Assembly (NCBI GenBank): GCA_035048815.1
Contig: JAUCBN010000020.1
Span: forward strand, 4,037,501-4,101,500
Source of the DNA: Abelmoschus esculentus
Taxonomy: Eukaryota > Streptophyta > Magnoliopsida > Malvales > Malvaceae
Reading direction: 5' to 3'
Length of the DNA stretch: 64,000 bases
The position numbers and the translations under genes are program-made. Positions 45,131 through 56,150 of the stretch are shown one piece after another. Within the stretch, counting starts at the first letter, position 1. Each line of letters begins with the position of its first letter. The notes under the pieces are model-generated. The model was not told where the DNA came from, searched no databases, and was given only the letters and a program-made list of their open reading frames with translations.

Positions 45131-45649
45131 ACGTACTACATAATGTGAACTATAAGTTCAAAGGATAATTCATTTAGCAAGTCAATTGCCAGATATTTTG
45201 CTGACCCTAAAAGAGTGACTAAGTCACGTATACCAGCTATGAATGCTCCGATTAAATTTGATGTCATGGAAGGACAAACTCTAGTTGCTAATGAGTCTAA
45301 CTTACGCTTAAAGCGTAGTAGACAAGTAAGTTCCAAAGATAAGAGATCCTCGAAAAAAAGGAGTTATATTTTATGATGGTCTAATCGAGGAATCAATGAT
45401 TATGAAAATCTCTAGAAGAGATTAAATGGTCTCCAACAGAGACATTGACATGACTCAGGTACTTGATAATAAAGAGATCTCAATAGATTATGTCATGTCT
45501 GGTAATAAGTGGAACTGAAATTAAATCGACGTCGTTAATATATTTGCATGCAATATAGCACTAGAGATTTTATTTGATGATATGGATCATGAATCATTGT
45601 CAATTGGGCAATGTAAACAAAGAAATGATTGACCAACATGAAAGAGGCA

Positions 45650-46990
45650 ATTAAGGCGAAACTAAATCTCTTTTGAAAAGAGAAGTATTTGAGCCTATAG
45701 TCCGTACATTAAAATGTGTAAAGCTCGTGTATATAAACGAGCCTTTGTGAGAAAGACAAATCAAAAGGGGAAATCATGAGATATAAGCTCATTTGGTTGC
45801 ACAAGGATTCTCACAAAGACATGAAATTGATTATGAGGAAAATATATTCCTCAGTGGTGGATGCAACTACTTTTAGATTTTGATCAGCCTGACAATAAAT
45901 AAAATTACTCGGTTTCTGTCTAATGGATATTGTTACATCATATTTGAATGGGCCTCTTGACAATAATATTTACATGAAACTTCCGAAAAGATTTAGATTG
46001 TCATAAGCAGTTCATTCAAGTTCTCGAGAACATTATTCAATCATATTGAATATATCTTTTTATGACTTGAAACAGTTTAGGCGTATTTGGTATGATCGCC
46101 TCATTGAATACTTATTAGCATAATGCTATATGAATTATTTCCCCGAGCATTTTTATTAAGAGGTTTAGCTCTGAATTTTTATTGTTGTGTATGTCGATGA
46201 TTTGAATATCATTGAGACTCGTGAAGAGACCTCCTCAAATCCTTGTGCATCTATCGACATACAGAAAAAATATTGAAAGAGACTTTACATGCATAACGTA
46301 TATCTATTGATCACCCTTATGGTTGTTGCTAAGTCTCTTACCGTAAACAAATAGTTTTTCGCCTCACGAAAAGGGTAATGATATTCTTAGTCTAAAGCAC
46401 AATATGCACATTACTTGATCTAGAAGCATCGTATCTTAGCTGGTCCAGAAATATTATTTAAGTGCTACGAGATCATTATCTTTAAATAATTGTTATGCAT
46501 GAAGCAAAACCGAAATATGTGTTTGGCTAAACATATCCTGAAGATATGTTAATGTTTTTCACAAGATAAGATGCAAGCTATCTTGTATAGAGATAATAGA
46601 AAATTTATATCTCAAGGTGGATATATCAAATATGATAAAACGAAACATATTTCTTCAAGTTTCGTCCCTCATGATTTTCAGATGAATAATATTCAATGAA
46701 TCAGTTCAAGTAATGACTTGGAAGATTTATCCACTAGTGCATGATCTACTTCAACATTTGAAGATTGTATTTAATATTGAATTATGAAGATTCAAAGATC
46801 TTATGTGATATTTTCATGAGGGGGAGTACACACGCGTTGCACTATTTTTCCCTTAACCGAGGTTTTGTCCCAATGGGTTTTTCTGATAAGGTTTTTAATG
46901 AGGCAACATGTTCTGCGTATCAAAGATATGTGTACTCTTTTTCTTTCACTAAGAATTTTTTTCCCACAGGGTTTTTATCTTAGTAATGTT
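45650..46990 (+). pseudogene. Copia reverse transcriptase / RNase H remnant
   Basis: SLLKREVFEPIVRTLKCVK, AHLVAQGFSQRHEIDYEE and a YVDDLNII-like string near 46190-46210 mark the copia RT. An EDSKILCDIFMRG end and the sequence up to the polypurine tract at 47022 follow. Stops and frameshifts are frequent. The same tail is found on the minus strand at 48808-49023. Confidence 0.7.
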
Positions 46991-47030
46991 TTAACGAGGC
47001 ACATTATCTTCATGGATATCCAAGGGGGAG

Positions 47031-47259
47031 TGTTATAAATATATTTATTTATGGTGGATATCCATATATTAAGTTAAACTTTAAGTATTAGGATTTAATA
47101 CCCATTGGAATTAGGGTTTCCATCTTATGCCTATAAATATAGACTTTTGGCATAGCATTGTACACAACCCTACTTTGAGAATATAATAAAATCTCTCTCC
47201 CTTTTGTCTCTCATCTTTATTCTCCTATTTTATTCTTGTTCTTTACTTTATTCACAACA
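47031..47259 (+). mobile_element. 3' LTR of Ty1-copia element, 229 bp
   Basis: It follows the polypurine tract CAAGGGGGAG and starts TGTTATAAATAT, ending TTCACAACA. It is 10 bp shorter than the 5' LTR because of a 9-bp and a 1-bp deletion. It is next to a (TA)n tract. Confidence 0.85.
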
Positions 47260-47369
47260 TATATATATATATTTTATTTTGATATGTTAAAAATTAAAAT
47301 AATTCTTTATTTAACCTAAATTGTTGTATAATAAAATACATAAACCGCACTTATCATTAACTTGAAAGC

Positions 47370-47600
47370 TCAATTGTAGAAGACATTTGTGATATATTAC
47401 AAAAAGATTGGAATGTGATTGTGCGTCGTATTCCAAGGGAAGCGAATAAGGTCGTAGATGCTTTGGCTAGTCTTCTGAGAGGTCATCCCCTGAAATTGTT
47501 TTATTTGATAGAGCTCCAACTTTTATCGCTTATTTGGTTTTTATTGATCAACATGGGAATGATAGTCTGGGGTTGATATCTAATTTGGTTGCTTGTTGAT
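47370..47600 (+). pseudogene. RNase H-like (RVT_3) fragment, LINE-derived or host
   Basis: An in-frame stretch reads SIVEDICDILQKDWNVIVRR, then IPREANKVVDALASL, then a tail ending at a stop near 47574. This is the C-terminal part of the plant RNase H-like domain (family H..REAN.VAD.LA), found at the end of L1-type LINEs and in some host genes. The following A-rich tail (AATAAAAAATGTATTAAAAA) supports a LINE 3' end. Confidence 0.6.
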
Positions 47601-47699
47601 TTTTTTTTTCTTGTAGATTTTATCAGGTGTACTCTTTTCCCTCATTTAGGAATAGGAGAGTTTTTAATGAGACACTTGATTGAATCCTCTTTTTTAATA

Positions 47700-48231
47700 A
47701 AAAATGTATTAAAAATAATTTTTAATATTATTTATTCTCTAAAAAATAATATTTTTTTATTTATATGATAAAAATATGTATTACTCAATTTTAAAGCACG
47801 TTACAAATTGGGTTTGAAATTCTAAATTTTAAAGAATGATTTTTTATCTTAAAATAATATAAATTAAATAATAAATTATATAAATTAATATTTATAATTA
47901 ATTATTAGTATATTTGATTTAGTATCAAACGTGATGAATATTATAAAAGCTTATGATTTTTTTCTGTAAATTTAAATATATCATAAATATTCAAATATAT
48001 AATATTTTAATAACATTAAAAACTATATTCAATTATTTGTGTAAAAAATTTATAAAAAATATACAAATTAAAAATAATAAAAAAATATATCTTTATAAAT
48101 TTTCATATAAATATTTTGAAGTTTTACTAATTAAAATAAAAATATATCCTAAGGATAATTTTATAAAATATATATTACAATAATCTTATAATTCATCATC
48201 CAAACATTATAATTTTATATTCCTGTCGAAA
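47700..48231. other. Very AT-rich gene-free stretch
   Basis: Nearly all A/T with ATATTTTA-type runs. No feature is supported. Confidence 0.6.
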
Positions 48232-48395
48232 AAAGACTTTAGCTCCAAGGTATTACCCTGATAATAGACAACAATAGTAATCTTTGGACACAAGATTGCT
48301 TGTCGTTATCTTCATACAAGAAAATCTAAACCAAAAGAAACAACTTTTTTTTTATTCTCCAAAAGATTTTAAATAAACAAGATGAAGGATGGATT
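48232..48395 (+). repeat. Direct repeat copy B (partner at 35854)
   Basis: This has the same orientation as copy A. It has an extra 23-24 bp (TATTACCCTGATAATAGACA and a few bases) after AGCTCCAAGG and a longer T run. The two copies bracket about 12.2 kb holding the nested copia/chromovirus and the LINE-like fragment. Confidence 0.75.
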
Positions 48396-48536
48396 AGACT
48401 TGATGGTTATATATTAATCCAAGATTAGGGTAGTTGATTGATTCCATGGATACAAATACATACCTCCTTATTACCAACGTAAATATTAAAACTTTTGTTA
48501 ACAAAAATAAATTATAGTAAATATTATTATTTAACT

Positions 48537-48772
48537 TGTTGTCAATAAAGTAAATAATAAGAATGAAATAGATGAACAAAGATGAAAGACAAAAGAGAAA
48601 GAATTGTATTATATTTTTAAAGTAGGGTTGTATACAATGATTTCTCCAAAAATCTATATTTATAGGCATAAGATGAAAACCCTAATTCCAATGGGTATTA
48701 AACCCTAATAATAAATTATATTAAATTATTATTTAATATATATATACATCATAAATAAAAATATTCATAACA
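48537..48772 (-). mobile_element. 3' LTR of inverted copia element
   Basis: Read on the minus strand it begins TGTTATGAATA at 48772 and ends near TTGACAACA at 48537. It matches the copia LTR family (236 bp). It abuts AAGGGGAG (plus CTCCCCTT, 48773-48780), the polypurine tract. Confidence 0.75.
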
Positions 48773-50370
48773 CTCCCCTTGGATATCCATAATGATAATG
48801 TGTCTCGTTAAAACCTTACTAAGATAAAAACCAGGTGAGAAAAAATTCTTAGTGAAGGAAAAAAATTAAACACAATTTTGATACACATAACATGTTGTCT
48901 CATTAAAAACCTTACCAGGAAAACCCATTGGAGCAAAACCTCAGTTAAAGGAAATAGAGTGCAACACGTATCTACTCCCCTCATGAAAATATCACATAAG
49001 ATCTTTGAATCTTCATAATTCAATATTGAATATAATCTTTAAATTTTGAAGTAGATTATGAATTAGTGGATAAATCTTCCAAATTATTGCTTGAAATGAT
49101 TCATTGAATATTCTTCTTCTGAAGATCATGAGGGACGAAACTTTAAAGAAATATGTTTCGTTTTATCACAATTGATGTATCTACCTTGAGATATAAATTT
49201 TTACATTATCGCTGTACAAGATAGCTTGCATCTTATCTTATGAAAGCAGTTCACATATCTTCTAGATATATTTAGCCAAACACATATTTCTATTTTACCT
49301 CAAGTATAGTAATTGTTTAAAGGTAATAGTCTCGTAGCACTTAAATAGTATTTTTAGACCAACTAATATACGACGCTTCCAGATCAATTAATGTATATAT
49401 ATTGCTTTTAGACCAAGAATATCATCACCCTTTTCTTGAGGCGGAATAGATCTTTGTTTACATTAAGAGACCTAACAACCATAAGGGTGATCAATGAATA
49501 TGCGTTATGCATATAAAATCTCTTTAAACATTTTTCTGTGTATGTCGATTGATGCACAAGGATTTCATTGTTAAGGAGATCTCTCCATGAGTCTCAATAA
49601 TATTCGAATCATCGACATACACAATAATAATAAATTCAGAGCTAAACCTCTTAATAAAAATGCTCGAGGTAATTAAATAATCCATATAACATTATGCTAA
49701 TAAATATTCAATGAGACGATTATACGAAATTCGCCTAAATTGTTTCAAGCCATAAAAAGATATATTCAATATGCTTTTATAATGTTCTCGAGAACTTGAA
49801 TTAACTGTTTCTGAAAATCTAAATTTTCTGGAAGTTTCATGTAAATATTACTATAAAGAGGCCCACACAAATAGGATGTAACAACATCCATTAGGTGGAA
49901 ACTGAGTAATTTCATTTATTGTCAGATTGATCAAAATCTAAAAGTAGTTGCATCCACCACCGACGAATATATTTTCCTCATAATCGATTTCATGTATTTG
50001 TGAGAATCCTTGTGCAACTAAACAAGTTTATATCTCGTGATTTCTCATTTTAATTTCTCTTTCTCACAAAGGCTCATTTATATCCACGAGTTTTACACAT
50101 TTTAATGTACGGGCTATAGGCCCAAATACTCTCTTTTAGAAAGAGATTTTAGTTTCGCCTTAATTGCCTCTTTCCATGTTGGCCAATCATTTCTTTGTTT
50201 AGATTGCCCAATATAAAATGATTCATAATTCAAATCATCAAATAAAATCTCTAGTGCTTATTGCATGCAAATATATTATCGATACCAATTTAATTTTAGT
50301 TCCACTTGACATCATCAAATAAAATCTCTAGTGCTTATTTCACTCCATTTGTAATATAAGATTACGACAT
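48773..50370 (-). pseudogene. Truncated inverted copia internal region (RT/RNase H end)
   Basis: The minus strand carries NYEDSKILCDIFMRG near 49020, the same tail as the plus-strand copia element, and upstream RT pieces such as a LVAQGFSQ-like block near 50000. Similarity runs to about 50370, then stops, so the integrase, gag and 5' LTR are missing. A 26-bp block (CATCAAATAAAATCTCTAGT and onward) is repeated at about 50237 and 50311. Confidence 0.7.
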
Positions 50371-51089
50371 TAAGCTTAGATGTTGGTCTATGTTACCCTT
50401 TATTTTTATTATTTTAATCAATTTAACCTTTTCTAAATCAAAATTTAAGCATAATATTCTAATGATTTATTTATTAATATATTAATTAAGATTATATGTT
50501 TTATAAAGATTATAATACAATAGTCTTTTACTTAACCCTAATTTAGTAAAAATCTATTTCTAGGTAAACTTTCATTCTCTGATCTAACATTGTAATCCTA
50601 CAACAAAGAAATGACATAGAAAACGTCGCAATCTTGCATTCTCAGCTACAATATTACATTTATTGAAAGTACAGGAGCAAAATTTTGCTATATTAGTTTA
50701 CGTAAAATTTATATAGAATATAACTGAATATATATGATTTTAGGAAATATATATGATTTTGGATTCAAAATATAGAATATAACTCAATTGAGTTAAACCA
50801 AATAAATTTTTCAAAACTAAAGAGTTTAACATCAGAATTATAAAAATCTCTTTTACCCTTCACAATTATAAAATATCTTCAAATAATTTAAATTTAATAT
50901 TTTTTATTTTAATTCTTCACCCACGTATTTAATATTATGATATTTTTAAATTAATATTTTTTATTTTCACATATTTATATTTGTATTTAAATTTAATAAT
51001 TAATTAAATTATATTAAAAATAATTATATAAATAATAAATTAATATATAGATCTTTTAAATATGTTTATTAATGTTATATTAAAAAAGT
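50371..51089. other. AT-rich gene-free stretch
   Basis: No supported feature. GGAAATATATATGATTTTGG-like strings occur twice near 50,720-50,770. Confidence 0.5.
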
Positions 51090-52690
51090 TGTAACAACTT
51101 GGATTTCGGAATTTGAGTGTCGGGTTAACCCGGAACGTTGGGCTCCGACGTTTTGGCCTCAGGTTTGAGTGTTAGGTTGATATTGAGCCTTGATTTTGGG
51201 TTATTTTTGGATCAAAGTGGATTTTGAAGGGCTTTTTGGTCTTTTCTCCTTATGAAGACAAAGAGAGGGGGAGAGTTTATGTTTCTACAAAAAAGGAGGT
51301 GAAGTTGTTGGAGTTTTTCATCATCTTCTTCCTCTCTTCTCCAGGGAGAAGCTTTGTGAAAGGTGAAACTTGTTGGTTTTGTTGAAGAATCTCGTTTTAA
51401 GCCTTGAGGGTAAGTTGTAGAGCTGTTGGTGATATACAAAACGAGGTAAAAATGATGTGTTTTGGTAGGGGTTGGTTTTGAAGAGCTTGAAGAAGCAAGA
51501 ACGGGAGAATGGTGTTTTGAGGGTTCCTTATCTGTTTTCTTGATGTTTATAGAAGTTAAAATATCACTAACAATGTCTAATTGTTGGTTTAATTTCTTTC
51601 TTGTAGAGAAAAAAGTTGGAGAGCCTTCAAGAAAGCTTGGCAAGGACAAAGCTTGAAGGAGAGATTTTTTTGGGTTTAGCTGTTGTTTGCTCGAGGTTGG
51701 TACCCCTCCAAATCTTCTTTGCATCAAACATCTTATGAGTAGGTTGCATTACATGTGTATGAATGCATGATTTCTTGGTTGGTAACTTAGAGACCTTCGA
51801 TGGTGAATTTTGTAATAGGATGTTTGGTGGCTTAAAAATAATAGAAAAATACTTTGAACATCTCCAATAATGTGTAGGATTAACTTAGGGTTAAATGGTT
51901 GGGTTTAAGGTAGAGTTCTAAGCAATTTTGGGGTGTAGACCTTGCAGACGTATCGATACCGGGTCGACACGGATCGATACCCTAGAGAGGAAAATAAGGC
52001 TTGGGATGTAGGCGTTTCAAAACGCCATCCCCGTGTTTAGATACCAAAAATTCCAGAGACAAATCGTTTCGATACCTCATATAAAGTGTATCAAAACGGG
52101 TAGGTTTCCTTTGGTCTTGTCGAAAGACTTGACTTGGCGTATCGATACGCCGAGGAAACGTTTCGATACCTTGTCGTTTTGATACCCTCTTTGTAGGCTT
52201 ATCGATACATGGGAGTTTTGATACCTCCTTAGGCATTTCGATACCCTTAGACAATATGTCCAAGTTTTTAAGGGTTGAGTTTGGGGGTTCATAAATTACA
52301 TTAGGGGTTCCTATGAGTTAATTAAGCTATAAAAGGAATATTAAAATTTAGTTTTGGTGATAATGATTCCTATATAATGATAAATGCTCGAGTCTTGGTC
52401 TTTGGGTTGGTCACGGTGTAGTTTGGTGTAAAGATACTAGGTGGATCATATTGTGTGTGGTTGAGTCCTTGTGTGATGAAATCCGGATATCAAAAATCGT
52501 GTTACAACACAAAGAAGGTCATCCGATGTAACATTCCGGGTGATGAATTGAAAACTATACCGAAGGAGGATCCCGATGCTTTGTGGATGCAAGTCTTATT
52601 TGAAGAAGCTCAATGTAACATTCCGGTCATGAGCTACACGGGGAATACCGAGGCTAATCTGGAGACTCTCCCCAATAAACGATCCTAATT
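51090..52690 (+). mobile_element. Gypsy LTR-like segment with TATCGATAC repeats
   Basis: It starts TGTAACAACTTGG, the usual start of long gypsy LTRs in this window. It contains a pyrimidine/purine-biased leader (51230-51700), then many (T)ATCGATAC(C) motifs from 51950 to 52260, and a block with CCGGATATC and repeated GTAACATTCCGG (52480-52690). I found no matching second LTR or internal domain directly attached. The 171-codon minus-strand frame at 51212-51727 is only an absence of stops. Confidence 0.45.
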
Positions 52691-55600
52691 TTTTTCTTTT
52701 ACTTTTATCTTCTCTAAATGCATTAATTAGATCCTACATGTTCATGAAAGACTGAGTTCATTTACAGCGGAAATTAATGAGAAATGTGTCCTAATTTATA
52801 CGAATAAGTTTTAGGGACTTAATTGTAATTTTCTAGATACTTATGACCTAAAAGTGAAATTAAGGTTACAAATCCTTAATTAAATATATTTCATGCTTGC
52901 AAGTTAACTTTCAAGTTAAAATAATATCTACAAGTCCTCTAATTGGTTCTTCAAGGATTAGTGACTAAAATGTAAGTTTTCAAAGTTATTTTTCAGCCTT
53001 TAACAACTTTAACTGACAGTGATATCGAAACACCCTTCCTTGGTATCGAAACCTATGAAAATGACAAAGGAGTATTGAAATGGGTATTAAAGGTTTCGGA
53101 ACACCTACAATAACTCAAATGATTGTCTGCGTAACAAACCCACATTTCGGTACGCTCGAAGGACTTTTCCGATACCATTTGAGACTATGAAGGTCGATAT
53201 CGAAACCAGACAGAACCGTATCGATACGCTTGATAAACTATTACTACTGTTTCAAAACCAGTTAATGTGGTTTTGATACTCAAGCTTAATTTCCCAGAAA
53301 ATCGTTGTGTTTTTGTCTAGGTATCAATATCCTATGAACAAGTATCGAAACCCCCTACCCAGATACAACCATTTACCCAGATTTTGTGCCTTAAACGTGA
53401 CCAAAAGTATTATTGATGCATTTATTCACCTAAAGACCATAAACCATATAATTCAACAAGATTTCTAAATGTCAATTTTCCTAGTTCCATGCTCTTAATA
53501 CAATTTGAAAGCAATACTTATCAAATTCAAATTCAACATGCTTAAATACACTCAAAGATGTGAATCAAAACCAAAGAACTTCAATTAGCATAACAAGGTC
53601 ATAAATATAGTTCAAAACCAGAGTATCCAGAATAACTTATGAATTCATTGCTCCATTGCTTTCATCTACTTAAGGTTCTTAATTTAATTTAAAACATAGT
53701 TGATCCTAAGAAAATATAAATAGATTACATGACAACCTTGCTTCTTGATGACACCTAATCACTTATTTTTCTGTATTGCAAGTAAAGGAGAGTGATTAAG
53801 AAAAAGCTTAGTGAGTGACATATAAAAACATAAGTAAAAACAACTAGCAATGCAACCCATAAAAACCAAAGTTTTATAAAAATATGTCATGCTCAACTCA
53901 TGAAATAAACACATGGCTATCAATGCCAACAACATGAAAAACAACAAGTATCCATGGCATAAGCCACAAAACCTTTTTCAAATTCTTTTGAAAAACACAT
54001 GCTCATTAAGCATGATTCAAGTCTTATATGCCTATAGTAAAGCTTCATTGAAAACATCATTCAGTTAAGAAAATATACTTGCTTATAACATTGTATTGGT
54101 ATTAGTGAACCATTTAGATTACCACTAAACGTTAGGATAAACGGAACACACATGATTAACATGCCAAGCATGAGGCCAAATCGTCGACATGCCACGTATG
54201 AGAGTCAATCGCCATTCATACCACGTGTGAAGGATAATCGCCTAATCACACCCATGATGGATTAACTCCAATCATGAAATCTCACCTTAGTATCCGGGAT
54301 AAGCAACACTTACAATGCAATATAACACATATATCACAATATAAGTATTAACTCTAATGCATCACTAAGATATTTTATACACGTACGCATTTTAATTATA
54401 GTGCACTCACATCCTATTGATCGATCAACTTATCCACGTTTCATCATCTTTAATACCAATACAAAAAATAAAACATGATGCTCAAGTTTTAAGATAAAAA
54501 CAGTGAATCACAACTCATATTTCCCATCAATACTTGCATCAAATGCATAAATCGTTAAACCTCTTTTTATCAAAATTTTGAAAACAAAACCATGTGAGCA
54601 TCAAAAACATTACAAAAACAATATCATGAGAATATAATCACATGCATAATCTCATATGCACAATTTAAAACATGAAAATGACAAAACATATAGTAAAAAA
54701 GGCGTAATATAGAATTTTCAAGAGAGCAAAACTTAAAAACTTACTCTGGAGTATAGAGAGGTTTTTCACACCTTCCTTGTACCCCCAAACCTCTGTAAAA
54801 CAGATTTAAAATTCTGTCGAAGCAGTCCACTCTCATAAATCACTCATCGATAACCGATTACTTGCGCAATAAGTCACCAAACCGATCCAAAACTCTTCAA
54901 ACTTGATCACCCACTTATTGTCCTGTTTCAAGCATCAAAAAATATGGATTTATTGCTCCTAATCGGACTCAATAAATCTCAAGTCAGACAGCCCTTTAAA
55001 CCTATCAAAACCTTAACCGAAAACTTTCATAAACCAACCAAACTTCTCCTAAACCTTTAGTCCGAGATTAGGGATTTTAAATAAAACTTTATAAAGATAT
55101 TAAGATATTGAAAATCATCCTTTTAGGATCCAAAAACAATGAGTAAAAACCAGTGAACGAAAATTGTATATTTTGACCTAAAACCCGAATTTTCAAAAAC
55201 AAAAGATTAAAAACATTTTTACCAAGCCAAGAACTTGGGAATTTCAGTAAAAAAATCAGAATATTGAATGATTCTTACCTCTAATTCTTACCCAACCAAC
55301 TTCCATGGTTTTTGAGAAGGAAAACGATTGAAAAATAAGGTTTTTGAAGAAGGAGAAATTATAAATAATTATTAGAACGGAATTTAATGAAAAGAAAACG
55401 AATTTACCTTGAAAAGGAGGTTTTTCTCTGCCTTGGGAAAAGGGAAAACGAAAATAATAAAATAAGGGTTTAGGTTTTGATATAAAATGAGGTTTATGAG
55501 TTTTAACTAAAGTTATTAGGGTTTTGTGTTTTAAAACTTGAGAGTTATTTAAATTGGCTCATGGAAGATTAATTCACTTAGAATTAGGATTGGATCAAAG

Positions 55601-55768
55601 TCCCTTAAAGATTCAAAGTTTTGGCTTAGTTTATAAAATTATCTTCAAGTTTTCAATTTTTACAAAATAGTCACTAATTTCAAAATCTTAGGGATTCAAG
55701 GGTCAATTTTCAAAATTGAGTTGACCAAATTCAAAAATATACTTAATTAGGATTTTAGGATTTTTTAC
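52691..55768 (-). other. Gypsy LTR-like segment, probably opposite orientation
   Basis: The TATCGATAC and GGTATCGAAAC motifs recur at 53020-53350, best read on the minus strand. A GCCACGTATGAG..CCACGTGTGAAG block at 54190-54230 also resembles internal LTR repeats. No coding domains are seen across 3 kb. I cannot define ends. Confidence 0.35.
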
Positions 55769-56150
55769 TGTAACGACCCCTATAAAAATACAAAGTATAA
55801 GGTGTAAAGGTGTCGTTAGAAAAAAAAAACTTTGTTTATTTGTGAAAATGAAGAATTAGGGAATTATTTGAAAACTCGATGAATTTAGGTTAAAATTATG
55901 GGAATTTATAAAAAAATTGGGAATTTAAGAAAGATTTAAAAATTAGGGCTTAAAATTGGTGAATTGGGGAAAATTAGGATTATTTGAAAAATTGGGATTA
56001 GGTTTAAAGAATTTGGAATTTAGGTCTAAATTGATGAATTTGAATTAGATTTAAAAATTAAGTTTCAAAATTGTGAATTAGGGATTTATTTGAAAAAATT
56101 GGGGTGTAATCACTAATTTTATCCGGGGTCTAATCTCGTTTTTTTAATCG
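55769..56150 (+). mobile_element. LTR start fragment, TGTAACGACCCC family
   Basis: TGTAACGACCCC starts at 55769 and resembles the minus-strand TGTAGCGACCC start at 58925. A run of AATTAGGG and GAATTGGG-like short repeats follows, as in the minus-strand copy. It probably represents the same LTR family in plus orientation. Confidence 0.45.

Larger units (their letters stand above)
36500..47030 (+). mobile_element. Ty1-copia internal region, decayed, split by a nested chromovirus
   Basis: About 5.0 kb of copia sequence remains when the nested 5.5-kb gypsy element is removed. Order on the plus strand: leader and gag with a 58-bp tandem repeat, zinc knuckle near 43370, GAG-pre-integrase near 44400, integrase fragments to about 45000, RT from 45650, and polypurine tract at 47022-47030. 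Gag-integrase-RT order is the copia arrangement. Stops occur throughout, so it is dead. Related copies are the inverted one at 48537 and the solo LTR at 16464. Confidence 0.8.

Noticed and set aside
51212..51727. 171-codon minus-strand open frame
   Set aside because: It lies in LTR-like sequence, has Ser/Lys/Pro-rich low-complexity composition and no recognisable domain.
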